Notes: generated by a model not told the origin, from the letters alone. Numbered from the stretch's first letter, positions 43,357-52,702 are shown. The stretch: 64,000 nt of DNA from Aquimarina mycalae (GCF_029906345.1 NZ_JARYGY010000006.1:371561-435560); one strand, 5' to 3'. Program-made: numbers and translations.

Positions 43357-45183
43357 TTATTTGTCAAAAGATTGCATGGTAACTAATTTTTGATAGACTC
43401 CATTTTTGGCAATAAGTTCTTCGTGAGTACCTTTTTCTACAATCTTTCCTTTTTGCATTACAACGATTAAATCTGAATTTTGTATCGTAGATAGCCTATG
43501 CGCGATTACAATACTGGTTCGATTCTTCATCATATTTTCTAATGCAGATTGCACCAATCGTTCACTTTCTGTATCTAAAGCAGAGGTTGCTTCGTCCAGA
43601 ATCATAATAGGAGGGTTTTTTAATACAGCTCTGGCGATGGATAAACGTTGTTTCTGTCCACCGCTTAATTTATTACCACTATCTCCTATATTTGTGTCGA
43701 TTCCTTTAGGCAGGTCTTTTACAAATTCCCACGCATTAGCAATTTTTAAGGCTTCTAATATTTCTTCGTCTGATGCGTTTTCGTTACCGATTAATAAATT
43801 GTTTTTAATGGTATCATTAAATAAAATAGAATCCTGTGTCACTAATCCCATCAATCCTCTTAATGACGCTTTGGCTAAATCCTTAATATCCATACCATCT
43901 ATTTGGATACTACCCTTATTAACATCATAAAATCTTGTAACCAGATTGGCTATCGTCGATTTACCACTACCAGATTGTCCTACAAGCGCTACAGATTTAC
44001 CTTTAGGAACTTTTAGCGTAAAATCTTTAAGAACATATTCATCTTCGTATTTAAAGGAAATATTGTCTATATAGATGTCGGTATCAAAACCTTCTTTGTC
44101 AACAGCTTGTGGTGTATCTTTTAGAGGAGATTCGGTATTTAGAATTTCTAATACACGTTCTGCTGCTGCATTACCTCTTTTTACACCGTAACTTGCTTTA
44201 GAAATTGCTTTGGCTGGAGTAAGGATATTGTAAGCCAATCCCATATATACTATAAACAGCCCTGGATCTAATGATTTTTCGACTAAAACCATTTGTCCAC
44301 CATACCATAATAAAATGGCAATTACCGTTATACCTAAGAACTCACTTGTAGGAGAGGCTAGGTTTTGTCTGTTTAAAAGCGAGTTTGAAAAATTATAAAA
44401 TCTTAATGTAGATGCTTGGAACTTTTTCCCAAAGATATTTTCAGCATTAAATCCTTTAATAACTTTAAGGCCACCAAGTGTTTCTTCTACAATGGATAGA
44501 AAATACCCTTGTTCTTTTTGTACTTTATCTGAGTGTTTTTTTAGTTTTTTTCCAATCAAAGAAATTAAAAAACCAGATACAGGAATAAAAATAAACACAA
44601 AAATAGTAAGCTTTACACTAATCAGTAGCATTGCAAAAATTGTGAATAATATCATTAGTGGCTCTCTAACGATCAATTCCAAAATCGACAAAAAAGAATG
44701 TTGTATTTCTAATACATCTGTTGATATTCTTGCTATTGTATCTCCTTTTCGTTTTTCGGAAAAGTATGAAAGTGGAAGATCAACAGTTTTTTGATATAAT
44801 TCGTTTCGTATATCTTTTAATACTCCATTTCTTAAAAACGTAATGAAATACATAGCGAGATAACTAAAAATATTTTTTAGAAAAAACATACTGATAACTA
44901 ATGCTACCATAAATATGAGCACATCATCATTTCCTTGTTCTGCTTTCTGAGTGACAAAATGATTAAGATAGTTTTCAGCATATTCACGGATTTTAAATAT
45001 ACCTTCCCACTCAGGTGCTTGATTTACTCTTTTGGTTTTGTCGAATAACACGTTAAGCATTGGAAATAAAGATACCATTGCTAATGTGCCAAATAATGCA
45101 TAAAAGATATTAGATATAATATTTAATATAGCATAGACTCTATAAGGTTTCGCAAAGCGAAGAATTTGTTTGAAATAATTCAT
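43357..45183 (-). CDS. ABC exporter, MsbA/lipid-exporter type (TM-NBD fusion)
   Basis: This 608-aa half transporter has six membrane helices at about residues 15-340 and a nucleotide-binding domain with Walker A 'VGQSGSGKST', Q-loop 'MGLVTQDSILFND', signature 'LSGGQKQRLSIARA', Walker B 'IMILDEATSALD' and H-loop 'IVIAHRLST'. All catalytic residues are present. It forms a homodimer in the inner membrane and probably flips a lipid or drug-like substrate. MsbA is a reasonable guess, but multidrug exporters look the same. It follows the phosphoglucomutase gene by 30 bp and may share its transcript. Confidence 0.92.
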   Translation of the reverse strand: MNYFKQILRFAKPYRVYAILNIISNIFYALFGTLAMVSLFPMLNVLFDKTKRVNQAPEWEGIFKIREYAENYLNHFVTQKAEQGNDDVLIFMVALVISMFFLKNIFSYLAMYFITFLRNGVLKDIRNELYQKTVDLPLSYFSEKRKGDTIARISTDVLEIQHSFLSILELIVREPLMILFTIFAMLLISVKLTIFVFIFIPVSGFLISLIGKKLKKHSDKVQKEQGYFLSIVEETLGGLKVIKGFNAENIFGKKFQASTLRFYNFSNSLLNRQNLASPTSEFLGITVIAILLWYGGQMVLVEKSLDPGLFIVYMGLAYNILTPAKAISKASYGVKRGNAAAERVLEILNTESPLKDTPQAVDKEGFDTDIYIDNISFKYEDEYVLKDFTLKVPKGKSVALVGQSGSGKSTIANLVTRFYDVNKGSIQIDGMDIKDLAKASLRGLMGLVTQDSILFNDTIKNNLLIGNENASDEEILEALKIANAWEFVKDLPKGIDTNIGDSGNKLSGGQKQRLSIARAVLKNPPIMILDEATSALDTESERLVQSALENMMKNRTSIVIAHRLSTIQNSDLIVVMQKGKIVEKGTHEELIAKNGVYQKLVTMQSFDK

Positions 45184-45213
45184 TAATTATTTATAAACGG
45201 TCATTACCGTTAT

Positions 45214-46944
45214 TTAAGTTAATTGTAAGTCTTTTTTAATAGCTTCAATTTTATTGTCCAGTTTTTGTTCCATAATTTCAAAACCTGACAAATCGTCTAG
45301 TGTTTCCTGAACACTAATATAAAATTTAATTTTGGGTTCTGTTCCGCTAGGTCTTGCGGCAATTTTACTTCCAGCTTCTGTATAAAAAATCAGTACATTA
45401 GATGAAGGGATGTCAATAGACTGCTCTGTACGATCCAGCATATTTTTGGCAACACTGATTTGATAATCCTCAATCAATACTATTTTTTCGTCATTGATGT
45501 GGGTAGGAGGATTACTTCTAAGATCTATCATGGTTTGTTTGATCTCTTCTGCTCCTTTTATTCCTTTTTTTACTAAAGAAACCAAGTTTTCTTTATAGAA
45601 ACCATGATCTTTGTATAATGCTAATAACTCTTGGTAAAATGAACTGCCATGAGCTTTGGTATATGCTACAATTTCGCAAGCTAATAGGGTAGAAGTAACA
45701 GCATCTTTATCTCTTACAAAATCACCTACCATAAACCCAAAACTTTCTTCACCACCACCGATAAAATGTTTTTCAGGGAAATCTTTAATAAGTTTTGCAA
45801 TCCATTTAAAACCTGTAAGTACTTCTTTATATTCTACCTGATACGCTTCTGCAAGATTTTTCATCATTGGTGTAGAAACGATAGTCGAAGCTATAAACTC
45901 ATTACCTTTAACACCAATTTCTTCTTTATAATGTTTTAATAGAAACCATGTCATTACAATCATGGTTTGGTTTCCATTTAATAATTGTAATTCACCGTCA
46001 TTATTTCTAACAGCGATCCCTAATCGATCACAGTCAGGATCTGTACCGATAACGATATCCGCATGTACATTTTCAGCGAGTTGCATTGCCATAGCAAGTG
46101 CTTCTGGTTCTTCTGGATTAGGTGATTTTACTGTTGGAAAATTACCATCAGGGATTTTCTGTTCTTGTACAATGTGTACGTTTTTGTATCCAGCTTTTTC
46201 GAGGGTTTCAGGAACAGCTGTGATAGATGTACCGTGCAAAGAAGTGAAAACGATAGTCGTATTATCTTTGGCTTCTTGTGTAGCAGCAAAGCTTCCTTTT
46301 TTAACACTATTCTCTATAAATGGAACATCAATCTCTTGATCTATTTTCTGAATCAATTCAGTGTTAGCCTCAAACTTAATATCGGCATAATTCAGTGCAT
46401 TGATTTCGGCAATAATTTCGCCATCTTGTGGAGGAACTAATTGTCCGCCATCTTGCCAATATACTTTATATCCATTGTATTCTGGTGGATTATGACTTGC
46501 GGTCAATACGATTCCACAGTGGCAACCTAATTCTTTTACCGCAAACGATAGTTCTGGAGTAGGTCGTAGGCTAGAAAATAGATATACTTTGATTCCGTTA
46601 GCAGAAAACACATCGGCTACAATTTGTGCTAGTGTATCACTATTATGTCTGCAATCATAAGCAATTACTGCTTTTGCCTGTTCTCCAGGAAATTGCTGAA
46701 GTATATAATTGCTTAATCCTTGTGTGCTTTTTCCTAAGGTGTATTTGTTGATTCGATTTGTTCCGACTCCCATAATACCTCTCATACCGCCAGTACCAAA
46801 TTCTAAATCTTTATAAAAACTTTCTTTTAGACTTTCGGTATTATTCTGTTGTAATTCTAGAATTTCTTTTTGGGTTTGCGCATCGAAAATTGGTGATAAC
46901 CATTCCTCGACTCTTGTGGTTATTAAGGAATCTGAAACTTGCAT
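45214..46944 (-). CDS. Phosphoglucomutase/phosphomannomutase
   Basis: This protein of about 576 aa starts at ATG 46944 (MQVSDSLITTRVEEWL); a TTG seven codons earlier is less likely. It has all alpha-D-phosphohexomutase motifs: phospho-Ser loop 'VLTASHNPPEYNGYKVYWQ', metal loop 'GTDPDCDRLGIAV', sugar loop 'GGGEESFGFMVGD' and phosphate-binding 'RPSGTEPKIKFYIS'. The length fits the PgcA/PMM2-like group that interconverts glucose-1- and glucose-6-phosphate for glycogen, exopolysaccharide or cell-envelope sugars. The downstream ABC exporter gene is 30 bp away. Confidence 0.93.
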   Translation of the reverse strand: MQVSDSLITTRVEEWLSPIFDAQTQKEILELQQNNTESLKESFYKDLEFGTGGMRGIMGVGTNRINKYTLGKSTQGLSNYILQQFPGEQAKAVIAYDCRHNSDTLAQIVADVFSANGIKVYLFSSLRPTPELSFAVKELGCHCGIVLTASHNPPEYNGYKVYWQDGGQLVPPQDGEIIAEINALNYADIKFEANTELIQKIDQEIDVPFIENSVKKGSFAATQEAKDNTTIVFTSLHGTSITAVPETLEKAGYKNVHIVQEQKIPDGNFPTVKSPNPEEPEALAMAMQLAENVHADIVIGTDPDCDRLGIAVRNNDGELQLLNGNQTMIVMTWFLLKHYKEEIGVKGNEFIASTIVSTPMMKNLAEAYQVEYKEVLTGFKWIAKLIKDFPEKHFIGGGEESFGFMVGDFVRDKDAVTSTLLACEIVAYTKAHGSSFYQELLALYKDHGFYKENLVSLVKKGIKGAEEIKQTMIDLRSNPPTHINDEKIVLIEDYQISVAKNMLDRTEQSIDIPSSNVLIFYTEAGSKIAARPSGTEPKIKFYISVQETLDDLSGFEIMEQKLDNKIEAIKKDLQLT

Positions 46945-47093
46945 TCTGTTTGGTTTTGATAGCAAAAATACTATTTAATTTTGGTTTGGAAGCTCCTTTA
47001 AAAAGGATGCTTACCGTTAAATTTACGTTATATTATTTAGGTAGAAATAAAAGTGTATCCTTCTTGATTGTCTTTAGGCGTTTATGTAAGCTG

Positions 47094-48041
47094 TTAAAGA
47101 TGTATTTTTTCAGAAATATTATAGCGTTCTTTATTGCGTTTGCTTGTTAGAATAATTTCACCAAGAAATCCTGCTAAGAAAAATTGAGTTCCTAATATCA
47201 TAGCGGTAAGCGCAACATAAAACTCTGGTCGCTGTGCAATAAGTCTTCCTTTTGTTTCTATAAATAACTTGTCGATTCCAAGATATACTGAAAAACAAAA
47301 CCCTACAATAAAAAGAATGGTACCAATAAGCCCAAAGAAATGCATTGGTCTTTTGCCAAAACGAGACATAAACCAGATAGTAATCAGGTCTAAAAAACCA
47401 TTCACAAAACGACTCATTCCAAATTTAGTTTTACCATACTTTCTTGCCTGATGTAATACTACTTTTTCACCAATTTTATTAAAACCAGCGTTCTTAGCAA
47501 GCACAGGAATATAACGATGCATTTCGCCATGTACATCTACGTGCTTGATGACTTGGTTTTTATATGCTTTTAATCCACAATTAAAATCGTGTAGCTTAAG
47601 ACCTGAAGTTTTTCTTGCTGCAGCATTGAATAGTTTGGAAGGTAGATTTTTGGCAATTACAGAATCATATCGTTTCTTTTTCCAACCAGAAATAAGATCA
47701 AAATCATCTTTGGTAATTAGATTGTATAATTCTGGGATTTCTTCTGGATTATCCTGTAAATCTGCATCCATTGTGATTACAACATCACCTAGAGCTTCTG
47801 CAAAACCAGCATGTAGCGCCTGAGATTTACCATAATTTCTTAGAAATCGAATCCCTTTTACACAAGGATCTTTTTTGGATAAATCAGCAATAGTATTCCA
47901 GGATTCATCGGTACTACCATCATCTATAAAAATGATTTCATACGAAAAAGAGTTAGATTGCATAACCTTAGCAATCCAATTATATAATTCGGTAAGTGAT
48001 TCCTGCTCATTAAGCAGTGGTATGACCACAGAAATATTCAT
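47094..48041 (-). CDS. GT2 glycosyltransferase, polyprenyl-phosphate sugar type
   Basis: This 315-aa protein has an N-terminal GT-A domain ('VVIPLLNEQESLTELYNWI', 'FIDDGSTDESW') and the DXD-like 'ITMDADLQDNPEEIPELY'. The 'GKTKFGMSRFVNGFLDLITI' hinge and two C-terminal membrane helices (about 233-255 and 270-295) follow. This is the ArnC/GtrB/DPM1-like group, which moves a sugar from a nucleotide donor to undecaprenyl phosphate for lipid or surface-glycan modification. It is the distal gene of a pair with a DUF4199 protein, 6 bp downstream of it. Confidence 0.92.
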   Translation of the reverse strand: MNISVVIPLLNEQESLTELYNWIAKVMQSNSFSYEIIFIDDGSTDESWNTIADLSKKDPCVKGIRFLRNYGKSQALHAGFAEALGDVVITMDADLQDNPEEIPELYNLITKDDFDLISGWKKKRYDSVIAKNLPSKLFNAAARKTSGLKLHDFNCGLKAYKNQVIKHVDVHGEMHRYIPVLAKNAGFNKIGEKVVLHQARKYGKTKFGMSRFVNGFLDLITIWFMSRFGKRPMHFFGLIGTILFIVGFCFSVYLGIDKLFIETKGRLIAQRPEFYVALTAMILGTQFFLAGFLGEIILTSKRNKERYNISEKIHL

Positions 48042-48047
48042 ACTATG

Positions 48048-48551
48048 TTAATCTTCTTTAGTTTTTAAAACAGCACCAGCAATCAGTGATATTACCGAAC
48101 CTAAAAATACAAACCAAATGGTATACATAATAACGCCAATATATGACTTACTGGTATCTTGGTTATTAAGATTCTCTTTAACTTGATCTAATTGATCTGG
48201 CGAAAATTGCTCGGTAAATCGTATGGTCATATCGGTTTGAAAAGCGGGATCTATATATACATCATATACATATGCCATCGTACAATAACATATTCCAATG
48301 ATTCCCATAATAATGATGCCTGTTTTTAGTGCATCCAGTATTGTTAAGTGATTTTTTGATTGTTTATACTTTTTAATCGCGTATATGATGATCATTATTT
48401 CTAGTATAAAAGCGATAAAGAAAGTAGCATAATAAATTGTGGGAGATACATCTAGAATTCTAGAAATGTAATCAAGAGCAACTCTTGCAATACCTGATAA
48501 GATTGCAATACCTATTATGTAATTAAGAATTTTTTTTGGAGAAAAACCCAT
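48048..48551 (-). CDS. DUF4199 membrane protein (1 of 3)
   Basis: This 167-aa protein has about four predicted membrane helices: 'ILNYIIGIAILSGIARVALD', 'IYYATFFIAFILEIMIIIYA', 'GIIIMGIIGICYCTMAYVYD' and 'GVIMYTIWFVFLGSVISLIA'. A periplasmic loop carries 'RFTEQFSPDQLDQVKENL'. This is the DUF4199 layout common in Bacteroidota, of unknown function. It directly precedes the GT2 gene with a 6-bp gap, which suggests a link to lipid-linked sugar transfer. Two further DUF4199 genes lie just upstream. Confidence 0.85.
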   Translation of the reverse strand: MGFSPKKILNYIIGIAILSGIARVALDYISRILDVSPTIYYATFFIAFILEIMIIIYAIKKYKQSKNHLTILDALKTGIIIMGIIGICYCTMAYVYDVYIDPAFQTDMTIRFTEQFSPDQLDQVKENLNNQDTSKSYIGVIMYTIWFVFLGSVISLIAGAVLKTKED

Positions 48552-48620
48552 TAGTTATGTAATAAAATGATTTGGTTGACAAATATAGGTATTCCATTGA
48601 TAGAAAATATTATAAAAAAA

Positions 48621-48647
48621 ATTGGATTGCTAAGAGAGCAATCCAAT
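48621..48647 (-). terminator. Intrinsic terminator between DUF4199 genes
   Basis: An 11-bp stem ATTGGATTGCT/AGCAATCCAAT has a 5-nt loop and T8 on the minus strand. It ends the transcript of the second DUF4199 gene. Confidence 0.88.
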
Positions 48648-48671
48648 TTTATATCTTGATATGTTTATATA

Positions 48672-49199
48672 TTAATGTAAAGGTTCATTCTTTTTAACAA
48701 CAAGAGACGCTAACAATCCGATAATGATATAAATAAGCATTCCCCAGAACCAGTTTTTAACTTGTGTTCCGATACCAAAAGTATCCTGTTCTTCCATTTG
48801 CGTAACTGTTTTTTGGATTTCTTCTTCTGGAACATTAAAGTTTTCCATAAAACCAACAGTCGTTTCAATAGATTTTTCTTTTATAGAAATAGCTGCATCA
48901 GGATCTACAACATTAAAAATAAGAATACCTACAATGGTACTAATCAGTGTACCTATAGCTACAGTAATTAGGTAACAAGTAAAAGCTTCTTTAAATGAGA
49001 TGTATCCACCAAGCAATTTTCTACCTTTTACAGAAGATGATATTCCTAGTCCGACGATAACGAACAATAATACAAATAGTAACCACCATTTTGTAAATAG
49101 ATCTTGATATGCAACATATCCTATGATTGTAATTATAGAGAGTACAACTCCTAAAATAACACCTTTTGATACTGCACTTGATTTAACAGATTTTTCCAT
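48672..49199 (-). CDS. DUF4199 membrane protein (2 of 3)
   Basis: This protein of about 175 aa starts at ATG 49199 ('MEKSVKSSAVSKGVILGVVL'), because the upstream extension has no coding sense. It has four membrane helices with a 'GYISFKEAFTCYLITVAIGTLIS' core and a loop 'SIETTVGFMENFNVPEEEIQKTV' between helices 3 and 4. The same layout as its two neighbours marks it as DUF4199. Its function is unknown. It has its own terminator, so it is a separate unit. Confidence 0.85.
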   Translation of the reverse strand: MEKSVKSSAVSKGVILGVVLSIITIIGYVAYQDLFTKWWLLFVLLFVIVGLGISSSVKGRKLLGGYISFKEAFTCYLITVAIGTLISTIVGILIFNVVDPDAAISIKEKSIETTVGFMENFNVPEEEIQKTVTQMEEQDTFGIGTQVKNWFWGMLIYIIIGLLASLVVKKNEPLH

Positions 49200-49341
49200 A
49201 ATTATATTGTTTTGGTTATTTAGATATAACCCATAAGTACACAAATGTACTAAATTGTTACATTTTGCTATGAAAAAGATTTTTTAAAAGAAACAAGATG
49301 TATGCGACTAGAGATGGATAGATATAGTGTAAGTAACAGAT

Positions 49342-49872
49342 TTATTGAAACGGATTTCTCTTTTTTCTGATAATAAGACCGCCAATTAGTGAGATTAGAA
49401 AGCCAAGAAATAAGTGTTCTGTTAAAGCAATGGTAAGCAAAGCAAGAGGAGAAGTGTATTTTCTAGTAATAGCAATATGCTGATCCATATTTTTTTGAGT
49501 GAAATTTGGGAACTTTTCTGCAAGCCGCTTAATCTGAATATCTTCAATTTGAGTAATAATTTCGGGATCAATTACTTGTGTTAGCAGAATTTTCCAAAGA
49601 ATAACCATCAATCCACCTAATAGTGATATTCCAATACCAATTTTTAATGCTTCTTTTAAACTGATATAACCATTGTTATTTTTTTTATAGACCATTAACC
49701 CTAAAATAATAGTGCTTATTGTTATAAAAAAAGAAATAGAAGGAAAAAGTAAGTTTTGTTTTGTATAGTTTTCAGTTAAGTATAACAAGAGGCTAAAGAT
49801 GATGCCGATTATCCCATAAAGAATACCATATTTTAGGATGTATTTTTTGATTGAAATACTTTTGTTTTTCAT
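49342..49872 (-). CDS. DUF4199 membrane protein (3 of 3)
   Basis: This 176-aa protein has the same four-helix layout, 'GYISLKEALKIGIGISLLGGLM' core and charged loop ('LAEKFPNFTQKNMDQHIAI') as the other two, and ends in a basic tail 'RKKRNPFQ'. Three diverged copies in a row point to local gene duplication followed by divergence. The function of DUF4199 is not known. Confidence 0.85.
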   Translation of the reverse strand: MKNKSISIKKYILKYGILYGIIGIIFSLLLYLTENYTKQNLLFPSISFFITISTIILGLMVYKKNNNGYISLKEALKIGIGISLLGGLMVILWKILLTQVIDPEIITQIEDIQIKRLAEKFPNFTQKNMDQHIAITRKYTSPLALLTIALTEHLFLGFLISLIGGLIIRKKRNPFQ

Positions 49873-50096
49873 CTATTCCTGTTTCCAATTATTAAAAATC
49901 TAGATTCTCAAATATAGTAAAATGTTATAAGTAAGTTGCTAAAATCCTCTTTTTCAGCTAGAGAATATTAAAAAAATGACTATATTTACGTTATAGTGTT
50001 ACGGTTTTACCGTCGAATTTATTGCTTTATACAAGTGTAAATTGGTAAGTCGACACTCATTTTTTATAAGTTGTCTAACTCCCAAAATAATGACAG

Positions 50097-50621
50097 ATGA
50101 AAACAAAATTACTATACTTGGCAGGTTTCTTGCTGCTTTTTATTACCTCTTGTTCAGTTGATGAAACCGAAAATGAACTATCAAAAGAAGAAAAAGAATT
50201 GATGGTGCAGGAACTTTTTGTATCCTTTTCTAAGAGTGCCGAAAATTCACCTAGTTTTAATAAGTTGATGCAAACGATTCGATCGAAATCATCTTCTACT
50301 TGGACAACGGAAGAAATACAACAAATGGAGGAGGATTTTTTAAGCCAACAAAGTATTGTGTTTATTGAATTATACAATAGTGTTGTTGCCTTAAATTTAT
50401 CTAATGAAGAAATAATTAGCATTATTTCACTGTATAAAATAACTATCAATATAAGTAAAGGAAATAAGACGAATGATGCTTGTAAAGAAATTGTAGCTGC
50501 TTCGGAAGGATCTAATTTTTTTGCTTTGGTTGCAGCTTTGTTTTGTGAAAGCAAGGTTGGTACTAGTGATAATGACGAGGATAACAATGAGAATGAAGAC
50601 GACAACCAAAATCAAAATTGA
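50097..50621 (+). CDS. Small lipoprotein of unknown function with Asp/Asn-rich tail
   Basis: This 174-aa protein has a lipobox with Cys19 ('FITSCSVDETEN'). It is mostly helical and charged ('SKEEKELMVQELFVSFSKSA'), with a hydrophobic 'ACKEIVAASEGSNFFALVAAL' stretch ending in Cys. The last 25 residues are almost only Asp, Glu, Asn and Gln. I recognise no family. It is monocistronic, with a -7-like TATATTTAC about 120 bp upstream. Confidence 0.75.
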   Translation: MKTKLLYLAGFLLLFITSCSVDETENELSKEEKELMVQELFVSFSKSAENSPSFNKLMQTIRSKSSSTWTTEEIQQMEEDFLSQQSIVFIELYNSVVALNLSNEEIISIISLYKITINISKGNKTNDACKEIVAASEGSNFFALVAALFCESKVGTSDNDEDNNENEDDNQNQN

Positions 50622-50751
50622 TAACAGGTTTTGTTGTTAAATTCTTTAAATATCTGGAATAATAAGGTTTCTACAATATTAGACGTTATTGAGTTTGCAA
50701 AATTACTTTAAGTTTTAGGTAGAATTGATTAAAAATATTTTTATTTAGGAG

Positions 50752-50781
50752 TTGGTGTTTTATAAAAATTGTTTAAATTTG
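50752..50781 (+). promoter_or_regulatory. Promoter of rpmE2
   Basis: TTGG (50752-50755)-N18-TAAATTTG (50774-50781) matches the Bacteroidota housekeeping consensus. Transcription would start about 20 bp before the L31 start codon. Confidence 0.65.
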
Positions 50782-50808
50782 CACCTCGAAAAATGATAAG
50801 ATAATACA

Positions 50809-51060
50809 ATGAGAAAAGATATTCACCCAGAAAATTATAGACTAGTTGCCTTTAAGGATATGTCAAATGATGAGGTTTTTTTAACTAAATCTACTGCGAA
50901 TACTAAAGAAACACTTGAGGTTGATGGTGTTGAGTATCCGTTAGTGAAATTAGAAATTTCAAGAACTTCTCACCCTTTTTACACAGGTAAATCTAAACTA
51001 ATTGATACCGCAGGACGTATTGATAAGTTCAAAAATAAATATGCTAAATTCAAAAAGTAA
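50809..51060 (+). CDS. rpmE2: 50S ribosomal protein L31 type B
   Basis: This 83-aa protein reads '[20 protein letters not shown]' with later '[20 protein letters not shown]' and '[12 protein letters not shown]', a textbook type-B L31. It lacks the zinc-binding CxxC of the type-A form, so it works without zinc. It has its own promoter and a strong terminator, so it is an independent highly expressed unit. Confidence 0.98.
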   Translation: MRKDIHPENYRLVAFKDMSNDEVFLTKSTANTKETLEVDGVEYPLVKLEISRTSHPFYTGKSKLIDTAGRIDKFKNKYAKFKK

Positions 51061-51081
51061 TTTAGTACTTAAGAAGCATCT

Positions 51082-51110
51082 AAAGCCTTTCTTTATAGAA
51101 AGGCTTTTTT
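51082..51110 (+). terminator. Intrinsic terminator of rpmE2
   Basis: An 11-bp stem AAAGCCTTTCT/AGAAAGGCTTT has a TTAT loop and a T-run, starting about 20 bp after the stop codon. Confidence 0.92.
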
Positions 51111-51194
51111 GTTTTTAATGGTTACCGTATTTTTGAATCTGGATTTTCTATTGTACAATCTGAGTAATGTTGTAGCTTTTAAAAACGATATCTA

Positions 51195-51263
51195 ATGCCA
51201 CACTGAGCTTGCCGAAGTGTGCATAGGTTGCTTTATTGGTCTTCGACAAGCTCAGACTGACAT
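51195..51263. repeat. REP-like imperfect palindrome
   Basis: The arm at 51195-51216 (ATGCCACACTGAGCTTGCCGAAG-like) is nearly the reverse complement of 51241-51263 (CTTCGACAAGCTCAGACTGACAT-like), with about 24 bp between them. GAGCTTGTCGAAG-type palindromes are dispersed intergenic repeats in many Flavobacteriaceae genomes. The higher GC content than its surroundings also marks it as a mobile repeat. Confidence 0.65.
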
Positions 51264-51319
51264 TGTAATCGTTTAATTAATAATATTTATTCTACATACA
51301 AACATTTCATTTTATATCT

Positions 51320-52501
51320 ATGAATTATATTCTTTTTGATGGGGCTTCTAGAAATTCACTACTTCCCTTTACCTATACCAGACCAGTTGCAGAGATTAGA
51401 ATTGGGATTTTAACAATCCGTGAGAAATGGGAGAAGTATCTAGGATATACTACTTCTACTATTACAGAAGAATATCTTAGTGAGAAATTCCCGATGGTAG
51501 AATTAGAAGCGAATGTAATGATTAATGCTTCGTATCTGCCAACAGAAAATCTAGTGATTATGGTTAAAAATTTGCAACCTGATCAAGCGATTTTTTATGA
51601 AGATGAACCCATTGCATTTTATGCAAAAGAAGATCAAGAAGTTGATTTTGATAGTTATGAAGTGATTCAGTATAACTATGATACATTTACAGTAAAATAT
51701 ACCTGGGATATTTTTTCTAAGAATGATCGAGCAATCAAAGAAGATTTTGAGCTGCTCACCAAAGACAGAAAAAGCCAACCGATTCCTGCAAGCAATAATA
51801 TCATAGCTCCAGAGAACATATTTCTAGAAGAAGGTGCTACGCTTGAATTTACAACCCTTAATGCTGCTGCTGGTCCTATATATATAGGTAAAGATGCTGA
51901 GGTTATGGAAGGAAGTCTTATTAGAGGACCGTTTGCGCTTTGTGATCATGCTACCGTAAAAATGGGAGCTAAGATATATGGAGCTACTACTATTGGACCG
52001 CACTCTAAAGTAGGAGGAGAGATAAATAATTCTGTTATTTTTGGGTATTCTAATAAAGGACACGACGGATTTATCGGTAATACTGTGGTTGGAGAATGGT
52101 GTAATCTGGGCGCAGATACCAATACATCTAACCTCAAGAATAATTACGCACCAGTGCGTTTATGGAGTTATGAAACAGAAGGTTTTGCAAAAACTGGATT
52201 GCAATTCTGTGGATTAATGATGGGAGATCATTCTAAATGCGGTATCAATACGATGTTTAATACAGGAACTGTAGTAGGTGTAAACGCTAATATTTTTGGA
52301 AGTGGTTTTCCTCGTAATTTTGTACCTAGTTATAGTTGGGGCGGAAGTAGCGGTTTTACTACCTATTTGACTAAAAAAGCTTTTGAAGTAGCAAAAGTAG
52401 TAATGGCAAGACGTAATGTAGAGTTTACAGAAGAAGATCAAAAAATATTCAACCACGTTTTCGAAGAAACAAAAACGTGGCGTAAGAGTTATGATTCTTA
52501 A
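51320..52501 (+). CDS. GlmU-like sugar nucleotidyltransferase family protein
   Basis: This 393-aa protein begins 'MNYILFDGASRNSLLPFTYT', the start of the Bacteroidota GlmU-related family (putative sugar nucleotidyltransferase). The N-terminal half is a reduced GT-A-like domain. From about residue 185 a left-handed beta helix of hexapeptide repeats follows ('PIYIGKDAEVMEGSLIRGPF', 'GAKIYGATTIGPHSKVGGEI', 'NTVVGEWCNLGADTNTSNLK'). It may combine a nucleotidyl- and an acyltransferase-type domain in UDP-GlcNAc-like sugar metabolism. The canonical LxGGxGTRM loop is missing, so the catalytic role is uncertain. It is monocistronic. Confidence 0.88.
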   Translation: MNYILFDGASRNSLLPFTYTRPVAEIRIGILTIREKWEKYLGYTTSTITEEYLSEKFPMVELEANVMINASYLPTENLVIMVKNLQPDQAIFYEDEPIAFYAKEDQEVDFDSYEVIQYNYDTFTVKYTWDIFSKNDRAIKEDFELLTKDRKSQPIPASNNIIAPENIFLEEGATLEFTTLNAAAGPIYIGKDAEVMEGSLIRGPFALCDHATVKMGAKIYGATTIGPHSKVGGEINNSVIFGYSNKGHDGFIGNTVVGEWCNLGADTNTSNLKNNYAPVRLWSYETEGFAKTGLQFCGLMMGDHSKCGINTMFNTGTVVGVNANIFGSGFPRNFVPSYSWGGSSGFTTYLTKKAFEVAKVVMARRNVEFTEEDQKIFNHVFEETKTWRKSYDS

Positions 52502-52540
52502 TACTACAGCTTACGTATTTTGATTTTTTAATATTCTTTG

Positions 52541-52702
52541 TTATTCGATTTCATCCTGATATGGATATTGATAGTCTGTTTCGAATTGAATTTCTGAATG
52601 GATCATCGGTATATCATTTTCTAAAAACTCTTTTCTAATAATATCTATACATCTATCTGGATCAAAATCATGGTTGTTGTGAAATAAATTATCATTCTTC
52701 AT
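52541..52702 (-). CDS. Small acidic protein, 53 aa, unknown
   Basis: An ATG at 52702 opens a 53-codon frame ending in TAA at 52541. The product is very acidic and rich in Asp, Glu, His and Asn. It reads 'MKNDNLFHNNHDFDPDRCID', then 'IIRKEFLENDIP', and ends '...YQYPYQDEIE'. The coherent helical segment in the middle and the length suggest a genuine small gene rather than chance. No family is recognised. It lies between the GlmU-like and the peptide-binding lipoprotein genes. About 230 bp on its upstream side hold nothing else I can identify. Confidence 0.5.
   Translation of the reverse strand: MKNDNLFHNNHDFDPDRCIDIIRKEFLENDIPMIHSEIQFETDYQYPYQDEIE

Noticed and set aside
43357..45183. Firm msbA assignment for the ABC exporter
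   Set aside because: Motifs are shared by all TM-NBD exporters, and no lipid A genes lie nearby.
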